The position numbers and the translations under genes are program-made. Of a stretch of DNA of 64,000 nt, positions 38,464-47,586 are shown piece by piece. Source of the DNA: Acidobacteriota bacterium (lineage in GTDB: Bacteria; Acidobacteriota; Terriglobia; Acidiferrales; UBA7541); the NCBI GenBank assembly GCA_013289695.1, contig JABCZK010000001.1, forward strand, positions 62,001 to 126,000, read 5' to 3'. The notes beneath the pieces are model-generated. The model did not search any database and had not been told where the DNA came from. It saw nothing but the letters and a program-made list of their open reading frames with translations. How positions within the stretch are numbered: position 1 is the first letter of the stretch; every line of letters starts with the position of its first letter.

Positions 38464-39177
38464 ATGGCTGATTCGAAACTGTTGGGAAAACTTTACAAGA
38501 TATTGAGTTGGAGCAGTTTGGCGGCTTTGATTTTGACGGTTGTGCTGGTGTTGCACAAATCGCCGGCGCCGAATATTCCGTTTGATCCTGGTGCGGCGGC
38601 GCGCGCCGAGCAGAAGTTCGCGGCGGCGGATCAGGCTAAGGCTTCGGGGCAACCGGGGCAGGTGGCCTTGGACCGCAGCGAATTGAATTCGTATCTGGCG
38701 CAGAGTTTGCAGACGGAAGCCGCGGCTCCTGGTGGGACTTCGACCGGAGTTTCTGGCGGTGGTTCGGGCGCCGCGCCTGTTGTGCCGGCGGCGGATGGCG
38801 GCGGAAATGCGGCGAATGATCCTGGCGCGGCTTTGGCGGCTGGGGATCCGCAGTCGCTCGCGGATGTGCAGTCTTCGGTGAAGGATGTGAAGGTGGATAT
38901 GGTGGGCGATCTGGTGAAGGCATATGTGATTTTTGATTTTCATGGGAAGGATATTTCGTTGGAATTGGACGGGCATTTGAGCGCGGAGAACGGGATGCTG
39001 AAATTTGAGCCGGTGGGCGGGAAATTGGGGTCGTTGCCTCTGCCGCAGTCCACTTTGAATGCGGCGGTGGAGAAAATGATGGCTTCGCCGGAGAATCGGG
39101 ATAAGTTGCGTTTGCCGGTGGATATTAGCGATATCAAGATTGTGGATGGGCAGGCGGTGATTCAGTACAAGCAGTAA
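38464..39177 (+). CDS. hypothetical membrane-anchored protein
   Basis: Single N-terminal TM LSWSSLAALILTVVLVLHK, then soluble domain; ATG at 38464. Confidence 0.65.
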   Translation: MADSKLLGKLYKILSWSSLAALILTVVLVLHKSPAPNIPFDPGAAARAEQKFAAADQAKASGQPGQVALDRSELNSYLAQSLQTEAAAPGGTSTGVSGGGSGAAPVVPAADGGGNAANDPGAALAAGDPQSLADVQSSVKDVKVDMVGDLVKAYVIFDFHGKDISLELDGHLSAENGMLKFEPVGGKLGSLPLPQSTLNAAVEKMMASPENRDKLRLPVDISDIKIVDGQAVIQYKQ

Positions 39178-39417
39178 TGAGTGGGTTAGGGAAAGTCAAA
39201 AGACTTAACACAGAGTGCAGTGGAACCGCGGAGGAAAATCTGAGACGGCAACGGCGTTTCACCGCACAGACGCTGCGTACGCAGAGAAAATCAAAGACGA
39301 GAGAGAGCCTTCGCTGCCTCTCAGGATGACGGCGCGCGCTTTGCAACTGTGACGCGATTTAAAACGCCAATCGGGAGATTGGCGTTCCCAAGGGGTGGCG
39401 CTCTCGGCCGACTGGCG

Positions 39418-40335
39418 CTATAGATTTGTGCGATCGTGGATGGCGCGGGCTGTGGCTTGGGCTTGGACGGCTACTTGGGGTGACATGCCATTAGCGCCGC
39501 GGACGAACGCGTTTACGTAGGGTAAATCTTCTCGGCGGCCGGTGAGGAACAGAGCGCGCAGGGCTTCCCAAGCCATGCTTTCGTTGGGGGCTAGGGCCAG
39601 GATCGGTTGGCCGGCGGAGACCGTGGCGCCGTCTTTCACCAGCCAGTGATCTACCGTTCCGGGTACGTTCGCGCGAACCTCGTCGCTCTTGGCTGCAGCC
39701 TTTCCTGCTGCACCACTCTTCCCCGCTGCGTCAGCACTTCCTGTCAGTTCGATGTGAGCTACCAGCGTGCCGGGATTTACGATGTCTCCGGGCCTCAGGC
39801 GCGTTGCTAGCACGCCTGATTGCGGGGCGCTCATCACGTAGGGTTGGAGCATGGATACGATCTGGACGTGGCCGGAATCGTCTTGAAAGCGGACGAGCGA
39901 GAGCGCGGCGTTGCGTTGGACCATGGGGTTGGGATCGTTCAGCATCGGTAACAGGGCTTGGTGAAATTCCGGCGCGGTGTTGTCCTGGCCCATTACCCAG
40001 GCGTCGGTGACGCGGATTTCGTCGATCGGATCTTTCGAGAGTGCGACCATTTGCGGATACCACTTGCGTACGGAAGTGTCGCCGCGTTCGATGCGAGTTT
40101 CGAACTGCGAGAGGACGTGCTGGATTTCGCGCGGGTGGGAACGGTCGGCGAGAGCTTTCGCGATTTGCGCGTCGGTGATGGGGCGGCCGAACCAGGTGGC
40201 GTTCCAGAACAAGAACGGCATCACTACGAAGGAGAGCGTGAGGACTACGATGCCTAGCGCCCAGCGTCCACCGAACGATTTCGTCGGCTTGGCTGCGTCG
40301 TCCATGGGAGCGGAAGTTAGAGCAGATGAATTCAT
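39418..40335 (-). CDS. HEAT-repeat plus biotinyl/lipoyl-like domain membrane protein
   Basis: N-terminal TM, HEAT-like PNPMVQRNAALSLVRFQD, lipoyl-like VPGTVDHWLVKDGATVSAGQPILALAP. Confidence 0.6.
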   Translation of the reverse strand: MNSSALTSAPMDDAAKPTKSFGGRWALGIVVLTLSFVVMPFLFWNATWFGRPITDAQIAKALADRSHPREIQHVLSQFETRIERGDTSVRKWYPQMVALSKDPIDEIRVTDAWVMGQDNTAPEFHQALLPMLNDPNPMVQRNAALSLVRFQDDSGHVQIVSMLQPYVMSAPQSGVLATRLRPGDIVNPGTLVAHIELTGSADAAGKSGAAGKAAAKSDEVRANVPGTVDHWLVKDGATVSAGQPILALAPNESMAWEALRALFLTGRREDLPYVNAFVRGANGMSPQVAVQAQATARAIHDRTNL

Positions 40336-40372
40336 TTGTTGCTGTTGCGCGCGGGCCGAACAGAGGTGTAAA

Positions 40373-40804
40373 TCATTTTGTGGGCGGCTCGCCCGGGGTT
40401 GATGAAGGCGTGGCTGGCGCGGGTTTCGGCGTCGGCGCGGCTTGCGTTGCGGCTGGAGCGTTTACCGCGGCTGCAGGAGCTGCGGGAGGTTTTGGCGGTG
40501 CCGCAGTTGCAGCAGGAGTAGCGGCAGTTGCTGCAGGCTTCGCGGGCGGTGCTGCTGCTTTCGCTGGAACCGTTGTTGCGGGCGCGGGCTTCAGGAACGG
40601 AATCAGGCCGGCTTGCCAGAGCATGTGGGCGAACATAAGGCTGAAAATGCCGCCGATCATCAACGCGATTAGGAGCAGCATGATGCCGTCAATGCCGCTG
40701 GTTATCAGGCCGCTGGTGATGTCCCAGACGATTCCCCAAAGGCAGATCAGGATTGCCGCGCTACAGAGTGCACCGATTTCGATGCGGTGCGCTTTGGACG
40801 TCAT
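40373..40804 (-). CDS. hypothetical membrane protein with Ala/Pro-rich tail
   Basis: MTSKAHRIEIGALCSAAILICLWGIVWDI..., two TMs, AP-rich C-terminus. Confidence 0.55.
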   Translation of the reverse strand: MTSKAHRIEIGALCSAAILICLWGIVWDITSGLITSGIDGIMLLLIALMIGGIFSLMFAHMLWQAGLIPFLKPAPATTVPAKAAAPPAKPAATAATPAATAAPPKPPAAPAAAVNAPAATQAAPTPKPAPATPSSTPGEPPTK

Positions 40805-40833
40805 GACCACGCCTCCTGTTGTGGCCGCGGCGG

Positions 40834-41730
40834 TCATCGGGAGACTTTGTCCAGAATCATCCAGCCGAGGAGCAGCGGAATATGCGCGACGGTGGCGTGC
40901 ATCAGCCACTTCGCGCGAAGGTTGGTGCGCAGGCGACTCGCCCAGTAGGAGATCAGCAATAGCAGTAGTCCCAGGATGAGAGCGCCGTAGAAATAATTGA
41001 TGCCTGCCATGCCGAGGACGGCGGGCAGCAGACTCACCGGAATCAAGATCGCGGCGGTGGCGATGATCAAGCGGAAGGTGCGGTCGCCGGAGCGGTCAAC
41101 CACGGGGAGCATCAGGATGCCGGCGCGGCCGTAGTCTTCGCGGTACATCCAGGCGATGGCCATGAAGTGCGGGAACTGCCAGAAAAATAAAATCGCGAAG
41201 AGAATCCAGGCGCCGGCTGCTAGCGAGCCGCTGGCAGCGGCCCAGCCGATCAACGGCGGCAGCGCGCCAGGAATGGCGCCTACAGCGGTGGCGAGCGTGG
41301 TGCGCGTCTTCAGCGGAGTGTACGCGCCGAGATAGGAGACGCTGGTGGCGAGGGCTATAAATGCCGCAAGGCCGTTTACTGCGAGCGCGAGCCAGATGGT
41401 GCCGGCGATTATGGTGGCGACGCCAAAGAGCAGAGCTTCTTTTGGCTGCAAGATTCCCAAAGGCAGCGGGCGCGACGCGGTGCGTCGCATGACGCTGTCC
41501 ATGTGGCGTTCGACGTATTGATTGAGCGCGGCGGTGCCACCGGCTACCAGCAGGGTGCCGCAGAGGGTGTTCAACAGGCGCGCCCATTCCATGGGGCCGG
41601 TGCTGCCGAGGTAAAAGCCGGCGACGGTAGTGATGACGACGAGGAAGGTGACGTCCGGCTTAGTTAGGACGACGTAGGCCCAAGGCTTTTCGTACGCGGA
41701 GATAGCTTCGGCACGGCCGTTGCTGCTCAT
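40834..41730 (-). CDS. ctaB: protoheme IX farnesyltransferase (heme O synthase)
   Basis: YVVLTKPDVTFLVVITTVAGFYLG, NQYVERHMDSVMRRTASRPLP, YTPLKTRTTLATAVGAIPGALPPLIGW. ATG at 41730. Confidence 0.95.
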   Translation of the reverse strand: MSSNGRAEAISAYEKPWAYVVLTKPDVTFLVVITTVAGFYLGSTGPMEWARLLNTLCGTLLVAGGTAALNQYVERHMDSVMRRTASRPLPLGILQPKEALLFGVATIIAGTIWLALAVNGLAAFIALATSVSYLGAYTPLKTRTTLATAVGAIPGALPPLIGWAAASGSLAAGAWILFAILFFWQFPHFMAIAWMYREDYGRAGILMLPVVDRSGDRTFRLIIATAAILIPVSLLPAVLGMAGINYFYGALILGLLLLLISYWASRLRTNLRAKWLMHATVAHIPLLLGWMILDKVSR

Positions 41731-41779
41731 GGCGTAATGTCCGTTGTTGGCGTGGCACCAATCGTGTTCATGTTGTTGC

Positions 41780-42724
41780 TCATGCGCGGGAGCCTTCAGT
41801 GTGCGAGCCCGCGACTTTGGTTGCGGCGGAGACTGTAGCATTTCCATGAATCGCGCGGAAGGCCGAAAGCGCCAGGACTACGCTGGCTGCCAGGGTGAGC
41901 GCGCCTACCAGGACGTGGGCTACCGTGAGGATCACGTACGTGGTGGTGGGTTGCTGGGCTTTAATTTCCTGCACTACTGCCCAGTATGCGGCGATTCCCA
42001 GCAGGAATTGCGTGCCGATGAAGGATGCCAAGAGGATGCCCCAGCGACGGAGGTGCGCGACAGTGCCGAAGCGGACGCGGACGGTGCGGCTGGTCCAAAT
42101 CGCCAGGAACAGCACGACGAATGCGCCGATGATGTGCGGGAGGATCTGGAATGCTCCGTGGCGGAAGCCTGCGCCTAGGATTAATTGCACGAAGATTGCG
42201 CCTGCAGTGATGGCTGAGAGCGTGCGGAGCGGTGGTGTGGCTGAGTCGTCGAGTTTGGAAGGGGCGCTGTTCCACCATCGGCTGGTGAAGAGGCTCAGGC
42301 TCACCACCGTGACGAAGAAAATTTGCGCGAGGATCGCGTGAATGGTCGCGGTGAGCGCTGGATTGTGGAAGAGGACGCGCATGCCGCCTAGAACCGCTTG
42401 GGCGATTACCAGAATTAGCGCGGTGAAGCCCAGATTGCGCAGGAAACGAGAACCGCTGCGGGCTAGCAGCATGGCTAGAACTAACGTGAGGATTGCAACG
42501 GTTCCGGCCATCAGGCGATGCGCGTATTCGTAGCGGATACCGCCTACTAGCGGCGGAATGATTTTTCCGTAGGCTAGAGGCCAATCGGGGACGGAGTCGG
42601 CTGCGTCGTTGCTGGTGACTAGGGCGCCGGCCATCAGGAGCAGGACCGTGCAGGCGGAGGTGGCGAAGGCGAAACGGTGGAGGCCTGGGGTGAGTTTCGA
42701 TTCGTTGTTCGCGGGTTCCGGCAT
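41780..42724 (-). CDS. ctaA: heme A synthase, CtaA/COX15
   Basis: Eight hydrophobic segments; GGIRYEYAHRLMAGTVAIL, VLGGMRVLFHNPALTATIHAILAQ, LILGAGFRHGAFQILPHIIGAF. Confidence 0.9.
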   Translation of the reverse strand: MPEPANNESKLTPGLHRFAFATSACTVLLLMAGALVTSNDAADSVPDWPLAYGKIIPPLVGGIRYEYAHRLMAGTVAILTLVLAMLLARSGSRFLRNLGFTALILVIAQAVLGGMRVLFHNPALTATIHAILAQIFFVTVVSLSLFTSRWWNSAPSKLDDSATPPLRTLSAITAGAIFVQLILGAGFRHGAFQILPHIIGAFVVLFLAIWTSRTVRVRFGTVAHLRRWGILLASFIGTQFLLGIAAYWAVVQEIKAQQPTTTYVILTVAHVLVGALTLAASVVLALSAFRAIHGNATVSAATKVAGSHTEGSRA

Positions 42725-42838
42725 TTTTTTAGAAAAGTACCCTAACACATTTGGAGCCGTAATTCATGTGGCGCGCGCCTCTGCAAATTGCGTCGGGGCG
42801 GGTCTCAGACCCGCCCCTACAGGCATTTGATGCCTCGA

Positions 42839-43642
42839 CTAGTCCGCTGGTGGCGCTGCTGGTGCAGCGGCATTGAATTTAAATTGGACCGTCTTCGATT
42901 CCTTGGGGCCTATGGTTACGGTCTGGTCTTGAGTGCCGAACTTTTCCTGCCACGCTTCAATGGTATAGGTGCCCGGAGGGAGGTTCTTCAGTTCAAAGGA
43001 GCCGTCCTTCTCGGTGATGGCGTAGTAGGGATTCTTGAAGACGAAAATGTAGCTCTTCATCCAGGGGTGGACGTTGCACTTCACCGGGATGGCCAGCTCG
43101 GGGCGCGCGAAGGAATCGTCGATGGGTGAGGTGCCGGGAGCTTGCGACTTGTTCCACTCGCGATTGTCCTTCGGCATTGGGTGAATGTTGTGCGTGGTCT
43201 GGTCGTCGTTCTTTACTTCAAACGTTTGACCGGTCATCACGGCGACGATGTGCGGGGAGTACATGCAGCCTTTTTGCGCAAGCGGCACGGCGTCTTTGGG
43301 AGTGTCGAAGACGTAATCGCCGAGGCCGTCCTTTACGAAGATCACGACGTTACCCAGGTCGCCTTTGTCGTCCGTTACGACCGTGGGCGGTACGACTGGG
43401 CCTGAATTCGCCTTCTGGCAATACGGCTCGGCGCTCATGTTGATGGGTTTTTCGGGAGCGGCTTTGCCGTCGAGAGTTACTTTTCCGGCGACGGAGCCGG
43501 TGGTGGTGGCGTCCACCGTTTTTCCTGCAGGCGCGGCGGGGGTCGCAGGCTGCTCGGTAGTTGTACTTTCTTTATTGCCGCATCCGGTGATGGCAAGGGC
43601 GAGGATGGCGGTTAGGGCGAGATGAAAACTTCTGTTACTCAT
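42839..43642 (-). CDS. cupredoxin/plastocyanin-like lipoprotein with carboxypeptidase-regulatory-like domain
   Basis: Lipobox LAITGC; TTHNIHPMPK...IPVKCNVHPWMKSYIFVFKNPYYAITEKDGSFELKNLPPGTYTIEAWQE. Confidence 0.78.
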   Translation of the reverse strand: MSNRSFHLALTAILALAITGCGNKESTTTEQPATPAAPAGKTVDATTTGSVAGKVTLDGKAAPEKPINMSAEPYCQKANSGPVVPPTVVTDDKGDLGNVVIFVKDGLGDYVFDTPKDAVPLAQKGCMYSPHIVAVMTGQTFEVKNDDQTTHNIHPMPKDNREWNKSQAPGTSPIDDSFARPELAIPVKCNVHPWMKSYIFVFKNPYYAITEKDGSFELKNLPPGTYTIEAWQEKFGTQDQTVTIGPKESKTVQFKFNAAAPAAPPAD

Positions 43643-43747
43643 GTTGAAAAATTCCTCCTTAGCGGAACTGCATATTCTAACAAGATCGGGTACCGATGGT
43701 GCGCGAATTCTGGTGCGAGACTGAGCGCGTTTGTTAGCGGCGGTGCG

Positions 43748-44098
43748 AAAGGCAACGGCAAACCGAGAGCAACGGCTGCCCGGTCCCAAAAGGCGGGACC
43801 GGCCGCTACAAATTCAAGGGCAACGTCCCTTTCGTGACAGGTTTCTCGCACAGCCAGCAGTGGCTGTGCCACGAAAGAAAACGTCAACGGAGCCCGGCTG
43901 AAGCTGGCCGCTACAAAGGCACCAGCAACGTCAAAGGCGCCCGCCTAAAAAACAGGCGGCCACTGGCCTTCGATCCCGCACTGCGGGATCTCAGGATGAA
44001 TCGCACTGTGGCGCGATTCGCAAATTCAACGGCAACTACGGGACCCGGTGATGCCTACTCGTTCGCAAGCTGGGGCGCAGCAAGCAGCGCCCCTACCC
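43748..44098 (+). repeat. repeat mosaic (families G, H, nested B-type, D)
   Basis: Consecutive palindromic modules: cggtcccaaaaggcgggaccggccgctac, cagccagcagtggctg, cccggctgaagctggccgctac, cccgcctaaaaaacaggcggcc, ccttcgatcccgcactgcgggatctcaggatgaatcgc, ggggcgcagcaagcagcgcccctacc. Confidence 0.8.
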
Positions 44099-44148
44099 AC
44101 TACAAACCAAAATCCAAAAGAGCCGGCGCGGGACGCCGGCGCTAAGAA

Positions 44149-47100
44149 TTACTTTCCGCCGGACTGCTTCCCTGCTGCGCTGTTGCTGGCTGATGGCGTG
44201 CGGCCCAGCAGGGCGGCTTGCTCTTGGGGCGTTAGCGTGAACATGTAACGCACCAGCAGGTCGGCCTGGTCGCCGTGATATTGCTGCATGGCGCCGGGCG
44301 TCGGGCCCGCGAATACCCAGATGTCACCGTCCTTGCGGAAGAGGCCGGAAGGCATGGCGGTGCCGGGAATAATTTTCGCGGGATCGGTGATCCAGCGGGC
44401 GGTCCAGGCCGGTTGCAGGCGCTCGTGGGCCAGCAGGAAATTCGGCGCGGAAGCGTTCTTGTCGTGCGCTTCGTTGCCGGTCATGTGGCACTTCAAGCAA
44501 GGCGCGGCGGGACTGGTGAACAGGCCGCGAGCCATGGCGCGTTCGGCGTCGCTGAGCGGCTCGACCTTCGGCGGAATGAAGGGGTCGGGCTGAGCGGACA
44601 TGGCTTCGAAAAACAACGTGAGCTTGCGGATCTCGTCATTCGAAAGCGAGAACGTGGGCATGCGCACTTGGAGATATTGGCGGACGCCGTTGCGATTGCT
44701 GTCGGTGGTGCTGAGCGCTGGATTGGCGAGAAATCCACGGAGCCATTCGGGATTGACGCGGGCGCCTTCGGTGGTGAGAACCGGAGGCAGATTGCCTTTC
44801 AGATCGCCCTGATACATCGGCAGGGTTTGCAGCACGGATTTCTGGCCGACGTCAATCTGATGGCAGCCGATGCAATTATATTTTGTGACAATCCACCAGC
44901 CGGCTTGAATGTATTTACGGCGATCGGCCGGCTTGTACATGTATTCGGGAGGCAGAGTGGGATCGGTGCTGCCCAGCAACATGGTGACGAGCGCCTGAAC
45001 TTCGTCCTGCGATTGCAGGTTGGGCTTGGGCATGCGCAGGGCATCCATCGGATTCGCGTGATATTTTCCCTGGTCGTAGATTGCGGGATTTTCTAGTTTG
45101 TGTTCGAAGAAACCTTTGGGGTCGAACCAGGGCATTTGTTTGCCGTCGCGCAGGTAAGGCTTGCCATCGGGTTGCTCGCCGCGCTTGGCGTCCTCGGTCC
45201 AGAGGGCGAAATCGAGGCGCTCGATGGGCTTGCTGCCTTCGTTCGTGAGCTCAGTGCCTATCCGGCCTTCGTCTTCCATGCCGCTGATTTCGTGGCATCC
45301 GGCGCAGCCGTAGTGGCGGACGAGGTCTTTGCCTTTGGCGGCTAGCTGTGGATCGTCCATGTAATCGGCGGCGGCGTAGGTGGCGTCGGCGTGCTTTTGC
45401 GTGATCAGGAAGCTCGCGATATCGCGCGAATCGGCGTCAGAGAGGCGCAGGCTGGGCATGATGGTCGGCTGCTGGACGAGGAGCTCGTGGCCGTCGTTCG
45501 GGCAGCGCGAGTGATCGAGATCGAAAACGTAGGGAAGATTATGCTTGGCGTAATCTTCCGGCCCGAGATCCTTTTTCTCGTAGGGGCAGTAGGGGCGCGT
45601 GCGCTGGCGCGGATTGTGTACCCAGCGGACCAGATAATCGTAATTTTCTTTTTCGCCGATGCGACTGAGGTTCGCGGCGAACGTGCCGCCGACGGCGTTT
45701 GCGCCTTCACCGATCGCGTGACAGGCGAGGCAGCCGCGTTCTTCGAGGAGTTCCTTGCCATGCGCTGAGTTTGCGGGCGCTTGTTTTTCGAGCGCGGGAC
45801 CGGGAAGCGAATCCTGCCAGATGAATGCGGAGATGGCCTGGATTTCGTCTTGCGACATGCGGAACTGCGGCATTTTTGTAGTGGGGCGGAATTCCGTGGT
45901 GTGGCCGATCCAGTAAGGGATCCATTCCTTGCGCAGTTTCTGGCGGGCTTCTTTCAGGTCCGGGCCGACTTTCTTTATTTCTTGCAGAAGATCATGGCTG
46001 CGTTGCTCGAGCGATTCGGTGGTGGCATCCATGCGTGAGATGTCCACGGTGAGGTTCGTGGCTTGCGCGTAGAAGGCTTCGGCGGCGGCGTTGCTTGGAG
46101 CGGTGTCGCCGAGTTTCTGCAGGCGCGGAATCTCCAGCAGGTCGTCGGATTTGGATTTCGCGAGCGAGAGGATTTGCTGGCGCGCGTTGACTAGCTGTTC
46201 GTCTTGATTATCAAAACCCTGGAAGCGGTGGCAGCCGATGCAGCCCTTTTGACGATAGAGCTGCTTGCCCTGGTTGAGGACGGGCGCGTGTTCGGTGACC
46301 ATGTCGGCCGAGTGGCACTGCTGGCAACCGGCGTTGTAATTTTCGGGATAGTAGAGCGGATAGAGCCAGTGCTCGTAGCGGCCGTGCCCGCGCTCGACGG
46401 AATTGACAGCGCGGCCATTGCCGCCGTGACAGGGCGAGCAGCCGAATTTTTCCAGGGGATGCGTCTGCAGAAGTAGGCCGTCTGGATGGCTGGTGTAGGG
46501 TGCGTCTTTGCTTTTGGCCATGCCGAGGTCGGCTTTGGTGAGCGTGACCTGCGACGGAACGTAACGCGTTTCCGTGCCCACGTGGCAGGATTGGCAGCGA
46601 TCGACGAGGCCTGCGCCGCCCAGATTATTTAGAGACGCGCCTGGGGGATTTACGTTGATCTGAATGATGCGCTCATCGAAATCGCGCATGGAGTGCTGCA
46701 GAAGCTCGAGCGAGGTGGAACTGAGTCCGGGCAAATGTTCGGAGGCGTATTGGTTTAGCTCGTCGCGGGCTTCTTTCGCGGGCTTGTCCACATCGCCGCG
46801 CTGGGCCACGAGTGCGGCGCGCTGAGCGATGATGCCGGTGAAAACGTCGTTGAGTTCGTCGCCGGTGAAGGGTTTGTCTTTTTGAATTCTGCCATCGCCT
46901 AGCGGCCAATCGACCTTCCAAACGCTGGCGCGGCCGGCTAGCAGATCTTTTTTGCGCGCTTCCTTTGTAGACCTGTCTGCATCAGGGACAATTTCGTATT
47001 GGTAGACGAGCGAGCCGATTTTGCCACGGGCGTCTTTGAAGGCGTCGCCTAGAGCAGCGCGTTGGTCATCGAGGAGCGCGATTTGCTTGGCGATTTGCTC

Positions 47101-47406
47101 ATCTTGGGTTTTGGCGGTTTTTTCGGCGGCGTCTACTTTGGCGAGCAGTGCTTTGTAGTCGGCTGAGGCGTACACCGCGTCTTCGTTTTTCTTTTCGTCT
47201 TTGACTGCCTTCGCGAGATACGTGGAATAGGCTTTGGCGAAGCGGCTTTGATATTCGCGCCAGGGTTGCAGGCCGTAGAATTCGACGTAGAACGACCAAG
47301 CTACCGTGAGCATCAGCAGAAGCGACGCGATCAAAAGCGGAAAGGCGAAAGAACGGCCCTTGATCGGATCGTCGGGGCCGAGCTCTGGAGAACGATCAGG
47401 CACCAA
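44149..47406 (-). CDS. membrane-anchored octaheme cytochrome c (1085 aa)
   Basis: N-terminal TM and eight CXXCH motifs: CQSCH, CSPCH, CQQCH, CIGCH, CLACH, CAGCH, CIGCH, CLKCH. Confidence 0.9.
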   Translation of the reverse strand: MVPDRSPELGPDDPIKGRSFAFPLLIASLLLMLTVAWSFYVEFYGLQPWREYQSRFAKAYSTYLAKAVKDEKKNEDAVYASADYKALLAKVDAAEKTAKTQDEQIAKQIALLDDQRAALGDAFKDARGKIGSLVYQYEIVPDADRSTKEARKKDLLAGRASVWKVDWPLGDGRIQKDKPFTGDELNDVFTGIIAQRAALVAQRGDVDKPAKEARDELNQYASEHLPGLSSTSLELLQHSMRDFDERIIQINVNPPGASLNNLGGAGLVDRCQSCHVGTETRYVPSQVTLTKADLGMAKSKDAPYTSHPDGLLLQTHPLEKFGCSPCHGGNGRAVNSVERGHGRYEHWLYPLYYPENYNAGCQQCHSADMVTEHAPVLNQGKQLYRQKGCIGCHRFQGFDNQDEQLVNARQQILSLAKSKSDDLLEIPRLQKLGDTAPSNAAAEAFYAQATNLTVDISRMDATTESLEQRSHDLLQEIKKVGPDLKEARQKLRKEWIPYWIGHTTEFRPTTKMPQFRMSQDEIQAISAFIWQDSLPGPALEKQAPANSAHGKELLEERGCLACHAIGEGANAVGGTFAANLSRIGEKENYDYLVRWVHNPRQRTRPYCPYEKKDLGPEDYAKHNLPYVFDLDHSRCPNDGHELLVQQPTIMPSLRLSDADSRDIASFLITQKHADATYAAADYMDDPQLAAKGKDLVRHYGCAGCHEISGMEDEGRIGTELTNEGSKPIERLDFALWTEDAKRGEQPDGKPYLRDGKQMPWFDPKGFFEHKLENPAIYDQGKYHANPMDALRMPKPNLQSQDEVQALVTMLLGSTDPTLPPEYMYKPADRRKYIQAGWWIVTKYNCIGCHQIDVGQKSVLQTLPMYQGDLKGNLPPVLTTEGARVNPEWLRGFLANPALSTTDSNRNGVRQYLQVRMPTFSLSNDEIRKLTLFFEAMSAQPDPFIPPKVEPLSDAERAMARGLFTSPAAPCLKCHMTGNEAHDKNASAPNFLLAHERLQPAWTARWITDPAKIIPGTAMPSGLFRKDGDIWVFAGPTPGAMQQYHGDQADLLVRYMFTLTPQEQAALLGRTPSASNSAAGKQSGGK

Positions 47407-47586
47407 GGGCCTCCTGCGCGGGTAGCGGAATTTTCCCGGCCAAATTCTTTATCGCTCGACTGCTGTCGGTTGTAGGGGCGGGTCTTAGACCCGTCCCTAC
47501 CAAAGTGCCTCGCGACGGTAGTCTGGGACCGGCCGGCACGGATGCGCGCTGTGGCGCAATCTCACCTACGCAGTTACGCGCGATTT

